Of a stretch of 64,000 nucleotides of DNA, positions 48,501 through 57,500 are shown one piece after another. The stretch is taken from contig NC_044566.1 in assembly GCF_007565055.1 (NCBI RefSeq), positions 63,921,315 through 63,985,314 of the forward strand. Direction: 5' to 3'. Made by a program: the position numbers and the translations under genes. Position 1 is the stretch's first letter; every line of letters begins with the position of its first letter. Source of the stretch: Rhinopithecus roxellana (lineage: Eukaryota; Chordata; Mammalia; Primates; Cercopithecidae). Under the pieces are notes generated by a model. The model was not told where the DNA came from. It saw nothing but the letters and a program-made list of their open reading frames with translations, and ran no database searches.

Positions 48501-51500
48501 ATGACATGATTGTATATTTAGAAAACCCCATTGTCTCAGCCCAAAAAGAAGCAACTTCAGCAAAGTCTCAGATACAAAATCAATGTGCAAAAATCACAAG
48601 CATTCTTATACACCAGTAACAGACAAACAGAGAGCCAAATCATGAATGAACTCCCATTCACAATAGCTTCAAAGAGAATAAAATACCTAGGAATACAACT
48701 TACAAGGGATGTAAAGGACCTCTTCAAGGAGAACTACAAACCACTGCTCAGTGAAATCAAAGAGGACACAAACAAATGGAAGAACATACCATGCTCATGG
48801 ATAGGAAGAATCAATATTGTGAAAATGGCCATACTGCCCAAGGTAATTTATAGATTCAATGCCATCCCCATTAAGCTACAAATGACCTTCTTCACAGAAT
48901 TGGAAAAAACTGCTTTAAAGTTGATATGGAACCAAAAAAGACCCCACATTACCAAGACAATCCTAAGCTAAAAGAACAAAGCTGGAGGCATCATGCTACC
49001 TGACTTCAAACTATACTACAAGGCTACAGTAACCAAAACAGCATGGTACTGGTACCAAAACAGAGATATAGACCAATGGAACAGAACGGAGCCCTCAGAA
49101 ATAATACCACACATCTACAGCCGTCTGATCTTTGACAAACCTGAGAAAAACAAGAAATGGGGAAAGGATTCCCTATTTAATAAATGGTGCTGGGAAAATT
49201 GGCTAGCCATAAGTAGAAAGCTGAAACTGGATCCTTTCCTTACTCCTTATATGAAAATTAATTCAAGATGGATTAGAGACTTAAATGTTAGACCCAAAAC
49301 CATAAAAACCCTAGAAGAAAACCTAGGTAATACCATTTAGGACATAGGCATGGGCAAGGACCTCATGTCTAAACCACCAAAAGCAACAGCAACAAAAGCC
49401 AGAATTGAAAAATGGGATCAAATTAAACTAAAGAGCTTCTGCACAGCAAAAGAAACTACCATCAGAGTGAACAGGCAATCTACAGAATGGGAGAAAATTT
49501 TTGCAATCTACTCATCTAACAAAGGGCTAATATCCAGAACCTATAAAGAACTCAAACAAATTTACAAGAAAAAAACAAACAACCCCATAAAAAAGTGGGC
49601 AAAGGATATGAACAGACACTTCTCAAAGGAAGACATTCACACAGCCAACAGACACATGAAAAAATGCCCATCATCACTCGCCATCAGAGAAATGCAAATC
49701 AAAACCACAATGAGATACCATCTCACACCAGTTAGAATGGCAATCATTAAAAAATCAGGAAACAACAGGTGCTGGAGAGGATGTGGAGAAATAGGAACAC
49801 TTTTACACTGTTGGTGGGATTGTAAACTAGTTCAACCATTGTGGAAGACAGTGTGGCGATTCCTCAAGGCTCTAGAACTAGAAATACCATTTGACCCAGC
49901 CATCCCATTACTGGGTATATACCCAAAGGATTATAAATCATGCTGCTATAAAGACACATGCACATGTATGTTTACTGCGGCACTATTCACAACAGCAAAG
50001 ACTTGGAATCAACCCAAATGTCCATCAGTGACAGATTGGATTAAGAAAATGTGGCACATATACACCATGGAATACTATGCAGCCATAAAAAAGGATGAGT
50101 TCGTGTCCTTTGTAGGGACATGGATGCAGCTGAAAACCGTCATTCTCAGCAAACTATCGCAAGAACAGAAAACCAAATACCACATGTTCTCACTCATAGG
50201 TGGGAACTGAACAATGAGATCACTTGCATACAGGAAGGGGATCATCACACACTGGGTCCTATTGTGGGGGTGGGGGGATAGCATTAGGAGATATACCTAA
50301 TGTAAATAACGAGTTAATGGATGCAGCACACCAACATGGCACATGTATACATATGTAACAAACCTGCACATTGTGCACATGTACCCTAGAACTTAAAGTA
50401 CAATAAAAAAATATTATTTTTGAATTTTTTTGAATCAGATACATATAAAACATTCTGATATACACTTCAATACATTGAAAACATTTTAATTTTTAATATA
50501 TATCAATTATAAATTGAAATCAACAAAACTGTTTTGTATTAAGACTTTTAGAAATGAAACTTTTGTCTTAGGACTGAGATAGTCATTTTCTCATTGATAA
50601 AGAAATAATTGTTTGCTGAGGTATGAGTAAGAAAAACACATAAAGAAAAGTACCTCAAAGAGGATATTTTAAAATTCTAAGTCTATATTTATCACAATAA
50701 ATACCATGTCAAATGGAATAAAATATAAGAAAACAAAAATAATTTGGCCAGACGCAGTGGCTGTAATCCCAGCACTTTGAGAGGCTGAGGCGGGTGGATC
50801 ACCTGAGGTCAGGAGTTCGAGAACAGCCTGGACAATATGGTGAAACCCTGTCTCTACTAAAATACAAAAAATTAGCCGGGCGTGGTGGCACATGCCTGTA
50901 ATCCCAGATACTCGGGAGGCTCAAGCAGAAGAATCGCTTGAACTCCGGAGGCAGAGGTTGCAGTGAGCCGAGATCATGCCATTGCACTCCAGCCTGGGAA
51001 ACAAGAGTGAAACTCCGTCTCAAACAAACAAACAAACAAAAATAATTTATGAATGTCCATCCATCAACATCTGTTCTTCAATGTACTAGGTCTATCAGAT
51101 ACTAATTCTAGGGATTAAAAAAACTCAAGACATGACATCAACTAAACATAAAATCCTAATGATTACTTACTGCATAAGAGAAGCTCTTTCAAAGTACTGA
51201 ATGGCTTTTTCCCAAAACTGGGTGTCAATGTAATAGGCTCCAAGCCACTCAATGACTTCAATATTACAAGGAAAATACCTATATGACTGGAAAAATATAT
51301 GGAATGTAACAATACAACTTCAATGGCAACATGTAATTTATTTCTTGAATACTTTACCTATTGAATAAATTTATCCAATATGACATTTCTTAATAAAGGA
51401 GTATGAGCTGTCCTAAGTACTTTGTAAATTCTGAAACTATATAATATTTAGAAAACCTAAGCTTTGCTTGACACATCTTTCAATTATCTGTAAATACTTT

Positions 51501-54500
51501 TGCTATAACAATATATGAGCTGAGTTCAATTAAATATTTAAAAGAATAAAAAAGAGATGCAAATCGTGCTTCAAGAGAAAAATGAATTTGTACTTCTTTT
51601 TATTATTATTATTAATTATTATTATTTTAAGACAGTCTTGCTCTGTAGCCCAGCCTGGAGTGTACTAAATGTGATCTTGGCTCACCACAATCTCTGCCTC
51701 CTGGGTTCAGGCAATTCTTGTGCTTTAGTCTCCTGAGTAGCTAGGGTTACAGGCATGCCACAACCACACTTGGCTAATTTTTGCATTTTTAGTAGAGAGG
51801 GGGTTTCCTCATGTTGGCCAGGCTGGTCACATACTCCTGGGCCTCAAGTGATCTGCCTTCTTTGGCCTCCCAAAGTGCTGGGATTAAAGGTATGGGCCAC
51901 CACGCCTATCCTTTTAGCATTATTATTTTAGAGATGGGGTCTTGTTATGTTGCCTAGGCTGGTCTTGATCTCTTGGTCTTAAGCAATCCTCTCACTCTGG
52001 CCTCCCAAAGTGTTGAGATTATAGATGTGAGCCACCACACCCAGATCTATTTCATTTTTTTTCATTAAAGCAAGTAAAAACCTACCTTCAGGCCGGGCGT
52101 GGTGGTAATCCCACCACTTTGGGAGGCTGAGGCGGGCAGATCAGCTGAGGTCAAGAGTTCGAGACCAGCCTGGCCAACATGGTGAAATGTCCCTTTACTA
52201 AAGATACAAAAATTAGCTGGGCGTGGTGGCAGGCGCCTGTAATCCCAGCTACTCGGGAGGCTGAGGCAAGAGAACTGCTTAAACCTAGGAGAAGGAGGCT
52301 GCAGTGAGCCAAGACTACACTACTGTGCAGCAGCCTGGGCGACAGAGGAAGACTATCTCAAAACAAAACAAAACAAAAACTAATTTCATTTTCCAAGAAT
52401 GCTTTATTTTAAATAAATCATTTTAAAACTGGGAAGATCTTCTAAAATTTCAAAGCCTTGCTTCCGTCTTTATAACAACTAATAAAATGCTAAAACACAG
52501 AAGGAAATTAAGATAACACACCTACCTCATAGTAATATTGAAATGCTTGAGATTTATCTCCTTCATGATCATATAATTCTCCCAGTTTAGATAAAACTTG
52601 AGGATCGGTTGGAACAACACTGACCACCTGCATTAGCCATTCAATAGCTTGACTGGGATTTTCCATTAATTCATATCTTAGGCCATGTCAGTTAAGGAAA
52701 ACACGTTTTCTAAATTCATTAATCAATAAACAAACTTAAAAAACATTACAGTAACAATATTTCTGAGGCTACAGTAATGTGCTATTGTATACTGTTTCCT
52801 CTGGATTTCTCAGGGGTGGAGATGGAATGCAGCAGTACTGTGGAGGTAACATTCTTACTCCCTAGGTATAGCCTGCTTTCCCTTTTCCTTCATTACTATC
52901 CACTAAGATCAACTCCCAAATTTCTGGTAGAATTATTCAAAGTATTGTCCAAAAATTGTCCTTAATAAAAATGTCCTGAATGTTGCATCCAGTTATTCTC
53001 TCTCTCCTAACATGTTCAGCATATTAAGGGAATTACTTTCATGTGTTTTTCCTGTGAGTTTTCCCTAATTAGATTATAAACCCAAGGATAGTGGGTTTTT
53101 TTTTTTTCTGTAGCTTTCTTTAGTACCTACTAAGTCTTCTGTGTATATACAAATAATTTATTCATACCAATACTTTTTGACTAATTACTATTTATTTTAT
53201 ACATATTAGATATCTCAGTGAAATGAAGATATTCCAATCCAAAGTTTATTGAAAAAGAAGCACTGTTTTCAATGGTGACAAGTGTGATACCAGAAAAACC
53301 TACTGTTTTTAATAACAAGTGTGATACCACAAGAAAAAAAAAATGGAAATGTACTCAGTCTCAAATATATCAATTGCTTGACTTGATCCTAGCTGATCAT
53401 GAACTGGGTAGTAAAAGATAATGACACTGCCAGTTTCAGAGAAATTAAATGAACAAAACAGAACAAAAAGACTACCAGGAGTAACTATGATGCTATCTGA
53501 TCTAAAACTAATTTTTTTTTTTTTTTTTTTTTAGGCAGTCCAGCTCTGCACCCAGGCTGGAGTGCCATGGCACTATCTTGGCTCACTGCAACCTCTGCCT
53601 CCCAGGTTCAAGTGATTCCCCTGCCTCAGTCTTGGGAGTAGCTGGGATTACACGCGCCTGCCACACCACCTGGCTAATTTTTGTATTTATAGTAGAGATG
53701 GGGTTTCACCATGATGGCCAGGCTGGTCTCGAACTCCTGACCTCAAATGATTCGACTGCCTCGGCCTCCCAAAGTGCTGGGATTACAGGTATGAGCCACT
53801 GTGCCTGGCTTAAAACTAAAATTTTTAAATAAAATTCTTTATCAAAAGTACAGCAGATGGTACTTAAAATTATTAATGGTACACCTCACAATATACACAA
53901 TTTTCTAAACATATTTGTATAAAATTTAAATCAAGATAACAGTAACCTGAAAACCCACCTAAGATGTTTAACGCTTCCCAATGTTGTGGCCAAAGCTTAC
54001 TAAAATAAGGAGAGAAATTAAAGTGCTTTTCAAATAGCACGAAAAGCATTAAAAACATTAACATTTCAGCTTTTTTAACCAAGAGCAGGGCTTATTAAGA
54101 AAGCTACGTGTTGTGGAAGAAACTGATATGAGGGCAACATTTTATAGTTCTACAGTCCCCTGAGTTTGAAACATAATACTGATACACATAGTATACATTC
54201 AATAAACGACTATTAAATGAACAGAATGAATGAGTGAGTTCATATGAAGAATTACGTAATTTTAGAGGGTAACAGTCTTTGGACACCTCATTATAGCCAC
54301 AGGTCAGTTAAAAAAATAAGAAAAATTATCCAAACTCAATCAAAAATATGAATCAGTAATAAACAGTATTTTATTTAGTAAGTTAGTGCTTCAATGATAC
54401 CCTACAAGCTTTAGAATTAATACAATGTTCTAAAGCACCAAACTGACTTTCAATGAATGGCTTATATGTACCCAAATGTCATAATTACTTCAGTTATTTT

Positions 54501-57500
54501 CAAAATTTAATAAATAATAGTTTTAACCATTAATTCCTCTTTCAATGCAAATGACATTTTAAAATAGCACTACTCAAATGATTTTTTTATCACATGATAA
54601 TCTGCTAGTTAGATTATCCTCATCACTTACTTCAAATATTATCCTCAATTACATTAAACTTATTTAATAATTGATCTTCAATCACCAATTGAGATAATTA
54701 ATAACTGTCCCTAAGTTTTTCAAATAAGATACATATTTGCTATCTGGTAAAGAACTTCCGCACTATTTCGTAGGATTGCATGAAGTTTCAGGAAACAGTC
54801 CAAAGCCTCATCCAGCCGATTTAGTTTCTCATAGGTAAGGCCTTAAAAAAAGAAAAAGAAAAAAAAGAAAACCTATAAGCATAATTATTGGTATTAATTT
54901 ATTTAACGTTAACAGAATAAATCTCAAAATATATGTAAATATTTATCCAGAAGAGAAAATGAAGATGAACTGAGGTTTTTGTTTTTTGATACAGGGTCTC
55001 ACTCCTGCTGCCCATGCTGGAGTGTAGTGGCGCAAACATGGCTCACAGCAGCCTCGATCTCCCAGGCTCAGATGATTCTCCTACCTCAGCCTCTCAAGTA
55101 GCTAGGATTACATGCGTGTGCTACCACGCCCAGTTAATTTTTTGTATTTTTAGTAGAGACGGGATTTTGCCATATTGCTCAGGCTGGTCTGCAACTCCTA
55201 GCCTCAAGAGATCCACCTGCCTCAGCCTCCCAAAGTGCTGGGATTACAGGTATGAGCCACCACACCCGGCCAACTGAGAATGTTTTTAAAGAATAATGTT
55301 AGGGTGGGGATTCTCCACTGGCAGACACCAAAAGATGCTACAAAGCTGCAGTGATTTTAAAAGTGTCGTGGGGGGCAGGAATAGACAAACAGACCAATAG
55401 AACAGAACAAATAGTTCAGAAATGCACTCAATTATAGAGTTTAGTTAAAGACATTTAAAATCAGTGGGGAGGAAAATGCTAGTAATAAGTGGTGCCAGAA
55501 CAACCGACTATACATTATTATTATTTTTTTGTGGGGGGAGGGGCAGAGTCTTGCTCTTTCGCCCAGACTGGAGTCCAGTGGCTGATCTTGGCTCAGTGCA
55601 AAATGTGCCTCCCGGGTTCACGCCATTCTCCTGCCTCAGTCTCCCGAGTAGCTGGGACTACAGGTGCCTGCAACCATGCCCAGCTAATTTTTTGTATTTT
55701 TAGTAGAGATTAGGGCTTCACTGTGTTAGTCAGGATGGTCTCCATGTCCTGACCTTGTGATCCGCCCGCCTCGGCCTCCCAAAGTGCTGGGATTTACATG
55801 CGTGAGCCACTGCACCCGGCCATTAATTTTTTAAAATGTAGATTCTTATTTCATAAAAAATGAACTCAAAATTTTGAAACTCAACAGAAAAAACAAAGCT
55901 ATAAGAAGAGTATGAAAAGAAAATATAGAAAAATGATTTATAATCTTAAGGTAAGAAGGGCTTCATAAAGCAATAAACAAATGAATAAAGCAATAAACAC
56001 AATTTTTAAAAATGACAAATTTGGCCAGGCGTGGTGGCTCACGCCTGTAATCCCATCACTTTGGGAGGCCGAGGCAGGTGGATCACTTGAGGTCAGGAGT
56101 TCGAGACCAGCCTGCCCAACACGGTGAAACCCTGTCTCTACTAAAAATGCAAAAAATTAGACTGGCATAGTGGAGCGTGCCTGTGGTTCCAGCTACGGCA
56201 GGAGAATCACTTGAATCTGGAAGGTGGAGGTTGCAGTGAGCTGAGATCATGCCACTGTACCCCAGCCTGGACAACAGAGCGAGACTCAGTCTCAAAAAAA
56301 AAAAAAAAGATAAATTTTACTATATCAATAATAAAACAATTCTTCCATAGAAGAAATAAGAAACAAAGTTAAAATCTAAGCAACGGAGAAAGGAGAAATA
56401 TTTAATAGTTACAAAACAAATAAATAAGGATATATCTAGGAAGCAAGCTCCTGTATGAAGACCTTTGTCCTCTCTTCAATGCTCTCTTCCCAGATACCCA
56501 AGTGGTCATAGCCTCCCTTCCTTCAGTGACTTGAAACATACATTCTCAATGAGGCTCTCCCAGACTCCACCTAAAATGGCTAATTCCTTCTTGCCTCCCC
56601 TGTTCTTCAAGGTTGGCAGTAGGCCTTCCCTCCTCCTTCAGGCAGGAGATTAAAGAGTCTTTTCTGGGAGGAAAGATACAATTGACTTATGGGCAGGTCT
56701 CCAACTAAACAGACCAGACCAGACAGATGCCCTACAGCAGAGTACCAACCCATCAGTCTCCTTCATGGACCTAGAGAGTCCACTCAGTTTTTAGCCATAA
56801 ACTCCTGACATAACATAGAAAGGAGAATAAAATAAGCAAACCAAAGAAAGCAAAAAATACCTAGGCAGGGAGAAGAAAACTTCAGAAGAAACGTTATTAA
56901 GAATCCAAGAGACAAGACCCAGTACTGCACGGACATGCGTTTGCAAAACTGCAAATTCATGCCCGGGGTGATGTTCATGCCCGGGGTGATGTTCATGCCC
57001 GGGGTGATGATGCCCCACTTCAGGCAACCTCTGAAAGGCGGGGAAGAGAATGTGATGGTGGTGAGACTCCATGGCTTGTAATATTTGGCTTATTAAAAAC
57101 AAAATCTGAAGTAAAGATGCAAAATGTGCAAATGTGTTAACTGGGGTGACAGGTACACGGGTATTTATTTCTTGTGTGTACTTTTATGTATGTTTGAAAT
57201 TCCATCTATCGGCAAAAGTTAAAAAGAATGATAATATCCAGTATTGGCAGAAATTTGGGAAATTAGGATTATACACTGTGATGGAAAAGCCTTTTTAGAG
57301 GGCAGTAGAGCAAGCCTGATCCAAATTTTGCAGTGCATAGCTCCTGAATCATTAATTCCATTAAAATAAACTATAATCTAAGAGGCAGTAGTCTTCAATT
57401 TTCTGTTAGAAGGAAGTCAACTCCTCCTCCTAATGTGTTCGAGCTCTTTAAGCAAAACAAAACAAAAACAAATACAAAGCAAAAAATAAATAATTTAAAA

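Larger units (their letters stand above)
43976..50412 (+). mobile_element. Near full-length L1 (L1PA-type), disabled, antisense to IFT88
   Basis: 5'UTR from 43976 (gcccaagatggctgaatagg), ORF1 start near 45000, inter-ORF region, ORF2 from 46407, 3'UTR and tail to about 50412. Target duplication attatttttga at 43965-43975 and 50413-50423. About 6.1 kb of L1 remains once the Alu at 45813-46128 is subtracted. ORF1 and ORF2 both carry stops and frameshifts, so it cannot move by itself. Confidence 0.95.
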
